A DNA stretch of 34,839 nucleotides from CBFDCQ01 sp965603355 (GTDB lineage: Bacteria > Hydrogenedentota > CAZGCA01 > CBFDCQ01): positions 1 to 34,839 of the forward strand of contig CBFDCQ010000031.1 in NCBI GenBank assembly GCA_965603355.1, read 5' to 3'. The notes beneath the pieces were generated by a model. That model saw only the letters and a list, made by a program, of their open reading frames with translations. It did no database searches and was not told the DNA's origin. Below are positions 24,801 through 31,542 of this stretch, piece by piece. The stretch's first letter is position 1; each line of letters begins with the position of its first letter. A program made the translations under genes and the position numbers.

Positions 24801-25293
24801 TGCAAATGGCCTGCTCGGCGGCGTCGAGGTTACCTCTGAGAGCCTCCGCGGCCACTTCACCCCCAAGACACGCGCTGAGCGCTATCAACCCCTCGTGATG
24901 TTCGTCCAGAAGCTCCTTATCCACGCGCGGTTTGTAATAAAACCCCTCGAGAAAGCTTGCGCTGCTGAGCTTGAGCAGGTTCTTGTAGCCGGTCTCGTTT
25001 TCTGCGAGCAACACGAGGTGATAGGCGGCTTCCGCTGCACTGCGCACGTTCCTGTCGAGCCTGCTTCCGCGTGCGACGTACATTTCGCTGCCGATGATCG
25101 GTTTGACGCCGGCTTTCATTGCCTGCCGGTAGAACTCCACGGCGCCGAACAGGTTCCCGTGGTCGGTTATGGCAATGGCGGGCATCCCGTACTCTCTTGC
25201 CTGTGCAAGGAGCTGCGGTATCCGGCACATTCCGTCGAGCAGGCTATATTCCGTGTGCACATGCAGGTGCACGAACTCATCTCTTACCGCCAT
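21829..25293 (-). CDS. dnaE: DNA polymerase III alpha subunit
   Basis: The 1154-residue replicative polymerase. It has an N-terminal PHP domain (FVHLHVHTEYSLLDGMCRI, IAITDHGNLFGAVEFY) with the metal ligands in place, the catalytic palm motif PPDFDIDFCYTRR with its Asp residues, the finger segment FNKSHSAAYALIAYWTAYLKANYPLEF, helix-hairpin-helix and beta-binding parts, and an OB domain (VTVGGIIAKVKAQTTRRGDRMAFVTLEDLDGFVEVIVYAE). Full length. The intact PHP domain may give proofreading, as in many bacteria lacking an epsilon subunit, but that is inference. It starts 5 bases after the stop of pncC. Confidence 0.96.
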   Translation of the reverse strand: MAVRDEFVHLHVHTEYSLLDGMCRIPQLLAQAREYGMPAIAITDHGNLFGAVEFYRQAMKAGVKPIIGSEMYVARGSRLDRNVRSAAEAAYHLVLLAENETGYKNLLKLSSASFLEGFYYKPRVDKELLDEHHEGLIALSACLGGEVAAEALRGNLDAAEQAICTYRDIFGKDSFFVELQDEGMPEQHRVNPVLVKLARECGVGIVATNDCHYVKQSDSLVHDILLCIQTGTTVEEEGRLKFPTNEFYLKSPEEMAQRFSEWPQALDNAAEIGHRCNVELEFGQRLLPRYPVPEEYTSSGYLRELVDNGLKQRYAEISSEVTDRVDHELDIINQMNYTGYFLVVWDFVNFARRNGIPVGPGRGSGTGSLVSYALRITDLDPLKYGLQFERFVNPERVSPPDFDIDFCYTRREKVISYVREKYGDRNVSQIITFGTMAARGAIRDVGRALNLPYGLVDKVAKLVPWQPGMTLTDALEKEQELRRMKDQQPEIDRLWQIATALEGLVRHASVHAAGVVISAQPLTEYVPLYRAKGDPREPITTQYESGTLEKIGLMKIDFLGLRTLTVIDDTIRSVKENRDVELDLSDIALDDQQTFELLRGAWCAGVFQLESAGMRDLARKIGIERFEEIVALVALFRPGPMHMLDDYVQRKHGLTPIKYDHALLKPILEETYGVMLYQEQVIKIASEVGGFPLGKADLLRRAMGKKDPDEMAKLRDDFVKGARKRKVSKGTAEKIFNHMAQFAGYGFNKSHSAAYALIAYWTAYLKANYPLEFMAATLSSEMGNSDKLAGYIEECKRMGIAVRPPDINESRKNFTVVGDAIRFGLAAIKNVGEGTVEAVVEERESGGAYGSIFDLCQRVDMRQLNKRALESLVKAGALDSTGATRSQAFAVVDTAAEQGNLLQREKESGQTSLFDLLGDDSSATTDQRLPDIDEWPENKLLAHEKEVLGFYVTGHPLAQFAHIITQLATAKTGDVSSMRDGASVTVGGIIAKVKAQTTRRGDRMAFVTLEDLDGFVEVIVYAETYQKSKGVLMEDVPVIVLGRIGSNNGEMRIVANEIFHLDEAQKRLVRAVHVRLMAAGLEEPRLEQLAAALSAHSGQCDLYFHLVTPRHGEVTIKAGARSRVEPSNALVEAAQEILGEESIWFTAANQRGKA

Positions 25294-25298
25294 ACTGG

Positions 25299-25823
25299 TT
25301 ACCTTTCAAGGGTTTTTAAAATCCCTCGTGCTACCTCGAGTACTAGCGTTAGCGCCGCGTCCGACGCTTGCTGTTTCACGGCTTCTCGCGTACCGTCAAA
25401 AAAGTGACGTGCGACTTTCTGCCGCGTGTTGGATACCGCCGCGACGAAGACGAGACCGACAGGTTTGTAGGACGGTCCTCCTTCCGGTCCCGCAATTCCC
25501 GTGACACCTACGCCGATATCGCTCCGTGCAACATCCTTAATCCCACGGGCCATTGCCATGGCGACATCGCGGTTGACCGCGCCGACCTTTTCAATCAACG
25601 CTCGATCAACGCCGAGCTGCTCTACCTTACACTCGTTCGAATACGCCACAGCCCCAAGCAGGAAATACTTGGAAGCTCCCGGAACGTTTGTTATTCTGTG
25701 CGAAATCAACCCGCCGGTGCACGATTCCGCTACCGCAATGGTAAGCCCGCGACGCGTTAGCAGATCGCCGAGCATCTGTTCGGGAGGGGCCGTCAAGTCC
25801 TCTGTTTTCTCATCGCGGATCAT
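25299..25823 (-). CDS. pncC: Nicotinamide-nucleotide amidohydrolase (CinA C-terminal domain)
   Basis: A 174-residue free-standing CinA-C enzyme that deamidates NMN to nicotinate mononucleotide. Motifs: IAVAESCTGGLISHRITNVPGASKYFLLGAVAYSNECK (active Ser and nearby residues), GAVNRDVAMAMARG, IGVGVTGIAGPEGG and KPVGLVFVA. No N-terminal CinA (MoaB-like) domain. NMN is the by-product of NAD-dependent DNA ligase, so pairing with dnaE makes sense: both serve replication. The start at 25823 (MIRDEK..) is preferred; the frame opens 30 bases earlier. It lies 5 bases before dnaE. Confidence 0.92.
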   Translation of the reverse strand: MIRDEKTEDLTAPPEQMLGDLLTRRGLTIAVAESCTGGLISHRITNVPGASKYFLLGAVAYSNECKVEQLGVDRALIEKVGAVNRDVAMAMARGIKDVARSDIGVGVTGIAGPEGGPSYKPVGLVFVAAVSNTRQKVARHFFDGTREAVKQQASDAALTLVLEVARGILKTLER

Positions 25824-26270
25824 TCTAGTATCGCACCCTGTCCATACGAGCATCGCGGACCGCGTCGGACATTCCCCGCGAGGACCGGAAGTCGGCTGAG
25901 TAGACTATTGGAACTACGCCAATGGCGACGGATCGGGATACACCAGCGAACTCGAACCTGCCACACGGTCCCATTTACCTTCTGTGTTGGATCGAGCTTC
26001 CCGACCTTGGGCGCACAACGTGAACGGAGCCCGAATCTCGAGAGCCAAGTCTGACTGGGCCGAACGCCGACGCGCACCCTATCCCCACGAACCCGCACCC
26101 CACAGACAAGAGGGGTGACACCGACGTCTTACCGTAAAGGTAGTCGATGCATATTACCGGTTTCCCGTAATCGTAGCACACAGAGGCGATCGGGTCAATG
26201 CGCATGAACGTAGCCGGTTACACAATAGTCTGACTCGCCCCGGAAGACGCTCACAACTGCCCCAAATCCT
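25824..26270. other. Intergenic region without recognised features
   Basis: About 450 bases between pncC (minus) and the secreted-protein gene (plus). I looked for a tRNA, small RNA, palindromes and small genes on both strands. The open frames here are Arg-rich and lack ribosome sites, so none is called. The DNA looks like ordinary non-coding or degraded sequence. Confidence 0.5.
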
Positions 26271-26299
26271 TTGACTTTTGGCCCCTCCCATGTTATATT
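26271..26299 (+). promoter_or_regulatory. Near-consensus sigma-70 promoter of the PilZ operon
   Basis: TTGACT (26271-26276), 17 bases, then TATATT (26294-26299). The start near 26306 gives a leader of under 20 bases that is mostly ribosome site (AAGGAGGAG), followed by GTG at 26322. Confidence 0.65.
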
Positions 26300-26321
26300 G
26301 AGGCGGAAGGAGGAGCACTCT

Positions 26322-27296
26322 GTGGGAGGTGCGCCGGTGCGAGGAAAAGGATACAGATGCGTTTACGATAGCGGCGCGTTCCACCTGTGTTCGCTTTGTG
26401 CTCAAGTGGGCCTTGTCCTATTGTGCCTCCTTATGCAATCGCCGTTTTTCCTGCCGGTGGCGCACTGCGCCGATGAAGAGCCTGTGAACCTGCTCAAGAA
26501 CGCGGGGCTTGAGGACGGCAGCGACGCACAGCCCGCCGGATGGCGCGTTTTCACAGTCCCTGCAGAGGGTGTGGAGGCGCTTTGGGATAAGAACGCACAT
26601 CACTCCGGAAAACAGTCCCTCATGCTCCATATCGAGACCCCTTATAAAGATGAGGTATACAACAACTGGTACCAGCATGTCTCTCCGGTTACGGCCGGAG
26701 TGAAACTGCTTCTCTCCGGCTATGTAAGGAGCAAAGAGGTCACCGAAGCGGCTATTTGGCTGCAGTGCTGGCGCGACGGTTCCGGAGAAGCGCTGCGTTT
26801 CGCGACGACATCAATCGCTCACCCGATAACCGGCAGCGTTGATTGGACGCGTGTTGAGACGTCGATCGTGCCCCCGCCTGGCACATCATTTGTGACGGTG
26901 CGTTGTGTGCTGGCCGGGAAGGGAACGGCATGGTACGATGACCTGTTGCTCGTCCCGGAACGGGAGCCGGATGAACCCAAGCCTCCCGAGAAGACGAATG
27001 CCAAGCCGAAAGGTGCCGACACAGACACGCTCAACGCATTACTTGAGGCGCATAAGATACTGCTCGAAACCAACAGGAGTCTGGCAGAGAACGCCAGCCT
27101 GATGATGGATGAACTCGCGAAGATCCGAGATGAGTTGAACCAGTTGAAGCTAGTGGTTGAAAGATGGAGTCGCAAGGAGGAGGCGGCGGCGCAAGCCGAA
27201 CCTGCGGTCAAAATGCCTGAGCCTGGACCGGATCCTCCATTCAGACCCGCAACGAGAAAAGGGAAAGCGTCGTCAAATTCGGAGCTATCGCAGTGA
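26322..27296 (+). CDS. Secreted carbohydrate-binding-like protein with a C-terminal coiled coil
   Basis: About 324 residues. A signal peptide (QVGLVLLCLLMQSPFFLPVAHCA) is followed by a jelly-roll domain of about 150 residues: NLLKNAGLEDG...PAGWRV...GVEALWDKNAHHSGKQSLMLHI...WYQHVSPVTAGVKLLLSGYVRSK...AWYDDLLLVPE, the layout of CBM4/9-like and galactose-binding-like folds. A proline/lysine linker leads to a coiled coil (LNALLEAHKILLETNRSLAENASLMMDELAKIRDELNQLKLVVERW) and a charged tail. No catalytic domain is present. The start is GTG 26322 (GGAGG 8 bases upstream) or GTG 26337 (GGGAGG 7 bases upstream); the longer open frame begins inside the promoter. It overlaps the PilZ gene's start, so the two are one operon. 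The coiled coil may tie it to a cell-surface assembly. Confidence 0.75.
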   Translation: MGGAPVRGKGYRCVYDSGAFHLCSLCAQVGLVLLCLLMQSPFFLPVAHCADEEPVNLLKNAGLEDGSDAQPAGWRVFTVPAEGVEALWDKNAHHSGKQSLMLHIETPYKDEVYNNWYQHVSPVTAGVKLLLSGYVRSKEVTEAAIWLQCWRDGSGEALRFATTSIAHPITGSVDWTRVETSIVPPPGTSFVTVRCVLAGKGTAWYDDLLLVPEREPDEPKPPEKTNAKPKGADTDTLNALLEAHKILLETNRSLAENASLMMDELAKIRDELNQLKLVVERWSRKEEAAAQAEPAVKMPEPGPDPPFRPATRKGKASSNSELSQ

Positions 27297-28093
27297 AACT
27301 GAACATCGTTGATGATCCCGCACTCGTTTACGAGATGTTGAACACGGCGTGTTCGCTGAATGTGCCCGCGGACGTACGCGTGTTCAAGGGTAGGATAGCC
27401 TCCACGTACAAGAGCAGACTTTACGAGATACGGGGCGAAGAAGGCAAACGAGGCAAACGAAGCGTGGTAATAGACATCCCTACGTGGGACGGGCATTTTG
27501 TCACATTGCCGCGCGGCTGCGAGATGGAGGTGCATTTCGCCTCGAAGTCCGAGCGGTTTCTATTCGAGGCGAAACTGCTCGGCAAGTCCACGTTCAAACT
27601 TGGTGAGGGGAGTAAGGTAAAGGTGCTTCTGATTTCCTACCCTCGTGCGCTCGAGAGTGGTCAGAGACGCGCATATTTCCGCGTTTCTCCACCTTCCGCG
27701 CAGCCGCTCCTTATACGTATGGTGCCCGTTAGGGAGGGAGATGATGACAAATGGACGTATGCGGACCGACGCGAAGCGCTCAGAACTCAGATATTTGACG
27801 TAGGTGCGGGCGGTATCGCGGTGCGCGTGGCAAAGAGCGTGTCTCAAGGCATAGACGTCGGTACGCGGCTGAAGCTGGCGTTCAGGCTGGAACCTGACGA
27901 GGACGAGATAAAACTTACCGGAATGGTGAGGAACCGGCGCGATGAGCTCGCTGAAAAGAGTATGAGAACTCTCGGTATTCAGTTTGTGAACGTGGAAGAG
28001 TCCCCCGAAGCCACACGTGATGTTGACCGCATCTGGAGATACGTTGCAGAAATCCAGCGCAAAGAACTGGCATCGACACGTGGCGCTACTTAA
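27293..28093 (+). CDS. YcgR-like PilZ domain protein (probable c-di-GMP receptor)
   Basis: A 266-residue cytosolic protein. The N-terminal half (about 1-115) resembles the YcgR-N fold (GKRSVVIDIPTWDGHFVTLPRGCEMEVHFASKSERFLFEAKLLG). The C-terminal half is a PilZ domain with the arginine motif GQRRAYFRV (R-x-x-x-R near 125-131) and the second motif FDVGAGGIAVRV near 185. In the usual D-x-S-x-x-G the Ser is Gly here, which could alter c-di-GMP binding. Such proteins control flagellar braking, pili or exopolysaccharide. The start is GTG 27293, 8 bases after GGAG and overlapping the preceding stop. The partner genes in the operon are a secreted binding protein and two small proteins. Confidence 0.82.
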   Translation: MKLNIVDDPALVYEMLNTACSLNVPADVRVFKGRIASTYKSRLYEIRGEEGKRGKRSVVIDIPTWDGHFVTLPRGCEMEVHFASKSERFLFEAKLLGKSTFKLGEGSKVKVLLISYPRALESGQRRAYFRVSPPSAQPLLIRMVPVREGDDDKWTYADRREALRTQIFDVGAGGIAVRVAKSVSQGIDVGTRLKLAFRLEPDEDEIKLTGMVRNRRDELAEKSMRTLGIQFVNVEESPEATRDVDRIWRYVAEIQRKELASTRGAT

Positions 28094-28104
28094 GAGGTTG
28101 TGCG

Positions 28105-28296
28105 ATGAACCAATTCGCTCTTATTGTCGTGATTTCGAGCATTGTTGCGATTGTTTTCGGTAGCATTGTCTTTCTCGTGTGGACGTTCATGGAGAAACTG
28201 CGTAGCCGGCCTGCGACAGCAGAAACGGCGGAAGTGGCGGACAATGGGGAACAGGAGCAAGCCGAATCTAACAGCGAACAAGATCAGAAAGGATAG
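28105..28296 (+). CDS. Single-helix membrane microprotein
   Basis: A 63-residue protein with one N-terminal transmembrane helix (FALIVVISSIVAIVFGSIVFLVWTFM) and an acidic Glu/Gln/Asn-rich cytoplasmic tail. It starts 11 bases after the PilZ gene with GAGGT upstream, so it belongs to that operon. I do not recognise a family. Its 3' end overlaps the start of the next small gene in another frame. Confidence 0.6.
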   Translation: MNQFALIVVISSIVAIVFGSIVFLVWTFMEKLRSRPATAETAEVADNGEQEQAESNSEQDQKG

Positions 28297-28489
28297 ACGC
28301 GCCGCTCGTCCTTCCGCGATCGGAAGGAGTTATGTCAGCGTTCTGTTCGATTGTTGCGGGGTGTACAGTCGCGTGTACGTGAACCGGTCGCGAACGGCGT
28401 ATGTGGGTTGGTGTCCGAAATGCTGCCGCCGCGTAGAAGTAAGAATAGGGCCGGACGGTACTGATTGTCGGTTCTTCAAGGCGAGATGA
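28244..28489 (+). CDS. Small zinc-ribbon-like protein
   Basis: An 81-residue basic protein. The last 45 residues (LFDCCGVYSRVYVNRSRTAYVGWCPKCCRRVEVRIGPDGTDCRFFKAR) have the layout of a small zinc ribbon: a Cys pair, a beta strand, then CPKC, ending in the GT..RFF.A pattern I associate with small conserved proteins of Planctomycetota and similar lineages. The start is taken at ATG 28244 and overlaps the preceding microprotein gene by 53 bases; the real start may be later, but no ATG is available. The conserved end is the reason for calling it. Function unknown. Confidence 0.6.
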   Translation: MGNRSKPNLTANKIRKDRRAARPSAIGRSYVSVLFDCCGVYSRVYVNRSRTAYVGWCPKCCRRVEVRIGPDGTDCRFFKAR

Positions 28490-28543
28490 CGCGGGCTGCC
28501 ACTGTCTCACAGCACGCAATACCTTGGTCTGTCGACATAACCT

Positions 28544-28726
28544 TCAGACCTGGATGCGGTCAGCCTCTCGTCGCGCTCGTTTTCTCCTGTCTTCAAGTCT
28601 CCTTCGCTCCGTTAGCTGCCCGCGTTCTATTCCTTCCTCGTAAGCCTGCGCGGCAATTGGGTCGAACTTTCTTCGTTCGCCGTTCCTTCTGTCTGTCAGC
28701 TTTCTTCTATCCGCTCCGTGATGCAT
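28544..28726 (-). CDS. Small Arg-rich DRR/ERR repeat protein
   Basis: About 60 residues with the spaced motifs ADRRKLTDRRNGERRK ... LTERRRLEDRRKRARREADR, each ending in a D/E-R-R triplet; small proteins of this make are seen in many bacterial genomes but are not understood. The frame opens at GTG 28750, which overlaps the stop of the CARDB protein gene (TAGTG). An ATG at 28726 is also possible, with GGAGGAG 11 bases upstream. Either way it is coupled to that gene. Composition alone could mislead, so confidence is moderate. Confidence 0.5.
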   Translation of the reverse strand: MHHGADRRKLTDRRNGERRKFDPIAAQAYEEGIERGQLTERRRLEDRRKRARREADRIQV

Positions 28727-28749
28727 TGTGCTCTGGTCTCCTCCATTCA

Positions 28750-31371
28750 CTAGCGGCTCGCGCTTCTCACCACGACGCGCATCCGTTCCTGCCGATGCAG
28801 TATCTTGATGAAGAGTGCTCTGTGCCGCTCATCGTACCTCCATCCTTCGTCTGCCATATCGAGATCCATTACCTGCTGCAGGCGCGCTCTGTTTGCTGTT
28901 ACCTTGTCCGGTTGGACAGCCGGAATGGCCACACAACTGGACGTCTCACCTCGCGGCAGGACCAGGTCGAACGTGATTCCACGCCGCCAGTACCGCGCGT
29001 TCTCGAGTACCGCGCCGGAGCTGATATGCACTTCGTCCGCGTCCTGCCTCACGATCACGGTTCTCGTGTCGGGGTCCTCGCCGATGAGCGTGAGGACGTT
29101 TCTCAGTACTCCTGACGGGTTCAGCCAACTCGACGCCCTAGATCCGTCCACCAGATCTTGGCTATCCGGGTACAACGCGGCGCGCTCTCCGTCATCCTGC
29201 TGCTGGTACATCGCGCTTATCGTCACACCGGTAGCAATCTTACGCCACGGCAACGTCCTGTCGTGTTCAGAAAGCCTCAGCAGGGCGTACGCGTAATCCA
29301 GTCCGGTTCGCTGAGCAGGACGGCCGAACGAGCTATCGGTGCGCTGCGTTGCGCCGAACGCCGGTATTGAGGCGTACCGCATGTACGGCATGTCCGGGCT
29401 GTTCCACATGTAGATAAACGGTAACCCGGCACGCGCCCATCTGACCGCCTCGTCAAGGTAGGCTCGGTCGCCGGCCAAGTTGTACCCCTCAAGGTACGCA
29501 AGCACAGCGTGGGCGGAGGCGAGCACGTCCGGCGCATGCGAAGAAGGAGCCTCCCGCCCCTGGGTCCCGCGCGGCACATTGAACCGTCGCATGTAGTCGA
29601 GCGCTTTCAACCCAGCATCCAGCGCGTCCGAATTGGCTGAAATGCGCGCGAACTTGAGCACGTCATAGGCGGGATTTGCGCACGTTCCCAGCTCAACAAC
29701 GCCGAGCTCGCCGATCGCATTGCTATCGCTCGCCTCAGAGCTGTTCGGTTCAAGTGTCCAGGATCCGTCGCGCCGTTGACTTTCGATAATCTCCACTGCG
29801 TGCGCGGTTTCCACGGCAAGAGCCTTCTCGAGGCCCCGCGAGGCAAACGCCAGATCGAGTCCCAGCTTGTCAACGGGCATGCCGCGAAGAGCCTCGACCG
29901 TCCGAGCTCTGTACTGCTCGCGCCGCTCCTCGTTCTTCGTGCGTCTCGCTCCCAAAAGGAGCTGGTGAACGAAGGTGGGGTAATACTCGGGCTCCCGCTG
30001 GTTGACCCCGAGAGTATCGCGCCATTTCCCCTCCTGTTCGACCCACAACGTATCCGTATAGGCTGTCAGCGAGAAGTCCAGCTCCTCCTCTAACGTACCG
30101 CGCGGCGGTTCCAACGGGTCCGGCACTCCGTTCTTATCAATCCAGCGTTCCACGGCCTCGATTGAGGATTCCGCAGGGTATTTCGAGAAAATCCGGGCAG
30201 CGAGCTTCACCTCTTGGCCTGCCCGCAATCGATAAGCTTGGGCTGCCTCCGTCGCGTTTTCCGCAACCCATCTCGGACAGCTTGGCAGGAAGAGGCCCAT
30301 AACGTGGCACGACATGCTCTCAAAGCTGTTGGGGGACGCGAACAGCGCGGAGGGGCGGTCGTTGGTTCCGTCCCACTTCTGAAGCGGTTCCCACACCAGA
30401 CCAACGAGATGCCGCCTTACATTCACTTCCATCAGGGGAATCGTTATCTTGTTCGGATGAGGGACGCGCCGAACGTTATGCGGCGGTCCCACGTCGAGGA
30501 CGCTCGAAGATGCCTCGTCGGATTCGAGATACTCCAGACCCGGGAATAGCGCGGCATCTTTTTCCTCGCCGGTGGTCCCGTCACCGACGTAGAGGATCGG
30601 GCCGCCGAACGCAAGCAGCTCCTCGTCGTTCTCCGTGCGCAGCGTGTACTCGGCAAGTATGCTCTTGCCATCGTCGCCCGCGCTAAAACGAAACATGAAA
30701 TGCCAGACATCACCGTCGGCATCCACAAGGTCTTTTGCGAACAGCGCGCTGCGCCTCCTGTTGTCCGCTATTTCGGCGCATACGAGGCGTCTGTGAACCT
30801 TGCCGTCCTGGGACTTGTAGGCTATTCGACTGAACGACATCAGGCGCGCGACCTCCGTCCAATCGTTTCCGCTGAGCACGAAAAGGCTCGCCGGACCATA
30901 ACCGTGGACGGTACAGGTGAACACGAGTTTCACGTTTTCGCCGTCGATGACAACATCCGCCGGCGCCGGACGATCCGAGAGCGCCGCTACATACGAGATC
31001 GAAGACGTCGACGCGGCGTTTTCGGCTTGTACAACCATTTCCGCGACGGCGCTCATCTCGTGCTCGACGGTGTAGCTCCATTCGAAGCCAGCGGTCTTTT
31101 CTGGATCGAGTTGTGCCGCGGTCTTCGGGTCGCCGATCGAGTTTCCGTCAAGCAGGAGTGTCGCCTCGATGGACCGCACCGGCTCGTCTCCAAAGTTCTT
31201 GACGGCGCCGCGAAACAGGATCTCGTCGCCCACTCGCGCGACCGCTCTGCTGGGGCCGAACGACTCTATTTCCAGAGGTGTGCCGAGGCAGGTGTGGGAC
31301 TGGGCAAGCAGGACTATTAGGATGAACGCGGGGAAACACGACGGCACGATCCACTTCGCCCCACTGTGCAT
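28750..31371 (-). CDS. Large secreted protein: CARDB-like domain plus helical barrel
   Basis: An 873-residue exported protein. After a signal peptide (FPAFILIVLLAQSHTCLG) comes a CARDB-like beta domain (about 35-130: IESFGPSRAVARVGDEILFRGAVKNFGDEPVRSIEATLLLDG), then a beta-rich middle (about 140-360) and a C-terminal all-alpha region (about 430-800) with repeated helices such as VEIIESQRRDGSWTLEP, ALKALDYMRRFNVPRG, VLASAHAVLAYLEGYNLAGDRAYLDEAVRWARAGLPFIYMW and GLDYAYALLRLSEHDRTLPW. This resembles alpha/alpha-barrel carbohydrate-active enzymes or terpene-cyclase-like folds. I see no catalytic signature that fixes a reaction. The ATG follows GGGGAACGAA. It is coupled to the small Arg-rich gene. 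Confidence 0.75.
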   Translation of the reverse strand: MHSGAKWIVPSCFPAFILIVLLAQSHTCLGTPLEIESFGPSRAVARVGDEILFRGAVKNFGDEPVRSIEATLLLDGNSIGDPKTAAQLDPEKTAGFEWSYTVEHEMSAVAEMVVQAENAASTSSISYVAALSDRPAPADVVIDGENVKLVFTCTVHGYGPASLFVLSGNDWTEVARLMSFSRIAYKSQDGKVHRRLVCAEIADNRRRSALFAKDLVDADGDVWHFMFRFSAGDDGKSILAEYTLRTENDEELLAFGGPILYVGDGTTGEEKDAALFPGLEYLESDEASSSVLDVGPPHNVRRVPHPNKITIPLMEVNVRRHLVGLVWEPLQKWDGTNDRPSALFASPNSFESMSCHVMGLFLPSCPRWVAENATEAAQAYRLRAGQEVKLAARIFSKYPAESSIEAVERWIDKNGVPDPLEPPRGTLEEELDFSLTAYTDTLWVEQEGKWRDTLGVNQREPEYYPTFVHQLLLGARRTKNEERREQYRARTVEALRGMPVDKLGLDLAFASRGLEKALAVETAHAVEIIESQRRDGSWTLEPNSSEASDSNAIGELGVVELGTCANPAYDVLKFARISANSDALDAGLKALDYMRRFNVPRGTQGREAPSSHAPDVLASAHAVLAYLEGYNLAGDRAYLDEAVRWARAGLPFIYMWNSPDMPYMRYASIPAFGATQRTDSSFGRPAQRTGLDYAYALLRLSEHDRTLPWRKIATGVTISAMYQQQDDGERAALYPDSQDLVDGSRASSWLNPSGVLRNVLTLIGEDPDTRTVIVRQDADEVHISSGAVLENARYWRRGITFDLVLPRGETSSCVAIPAVQPDKVTANRARLQQVMDLDMADEGWRYDERHRALFIKILHRQERMRVVVRSASR

Positions 31372-31542
31372 TTCGTTCCCCTTCTACAAACGCGTCTGCG
31401 CCGTCGCAAGGGCGACGAGCCGCAGCTTAGCCCCGCGTTTCGTGATTACCGTCCGTCGCCCGGTATATTCCGTCAACCACCTTAATGTCCGCGTGGAACG
31501 CTTGTCTTACCACGCGTTGCGCGGCATCATGTGAACAGCAAA

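Noticed and set aside
25820..26205. Two Arg-rich open frames on the minus strand in the gap after pncC.
   Set aside because: No ribosome sites, no domain-like sequence, and composition typical of frames in GC-rich non-coding DNA.
28465..29115. A 216-codon plus-strand open frame opposite the CARDB protein gene.
   Set aside because: It is the shadow of the coding strand of the large secreted protein; no ribosome site or meaningful sequence.
31384..31515. On the minus strand an open frame reads ..LRWLTEYTGRRTVITKRGAKLRLVALA.., faintly like the end of a Phd/YefM antitoxin.
   Set aside because: About 43 codons, no ATG or GTG start, a stop just upstream and no ribosome site or toxin neighbour. 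At best a decayed fragment.
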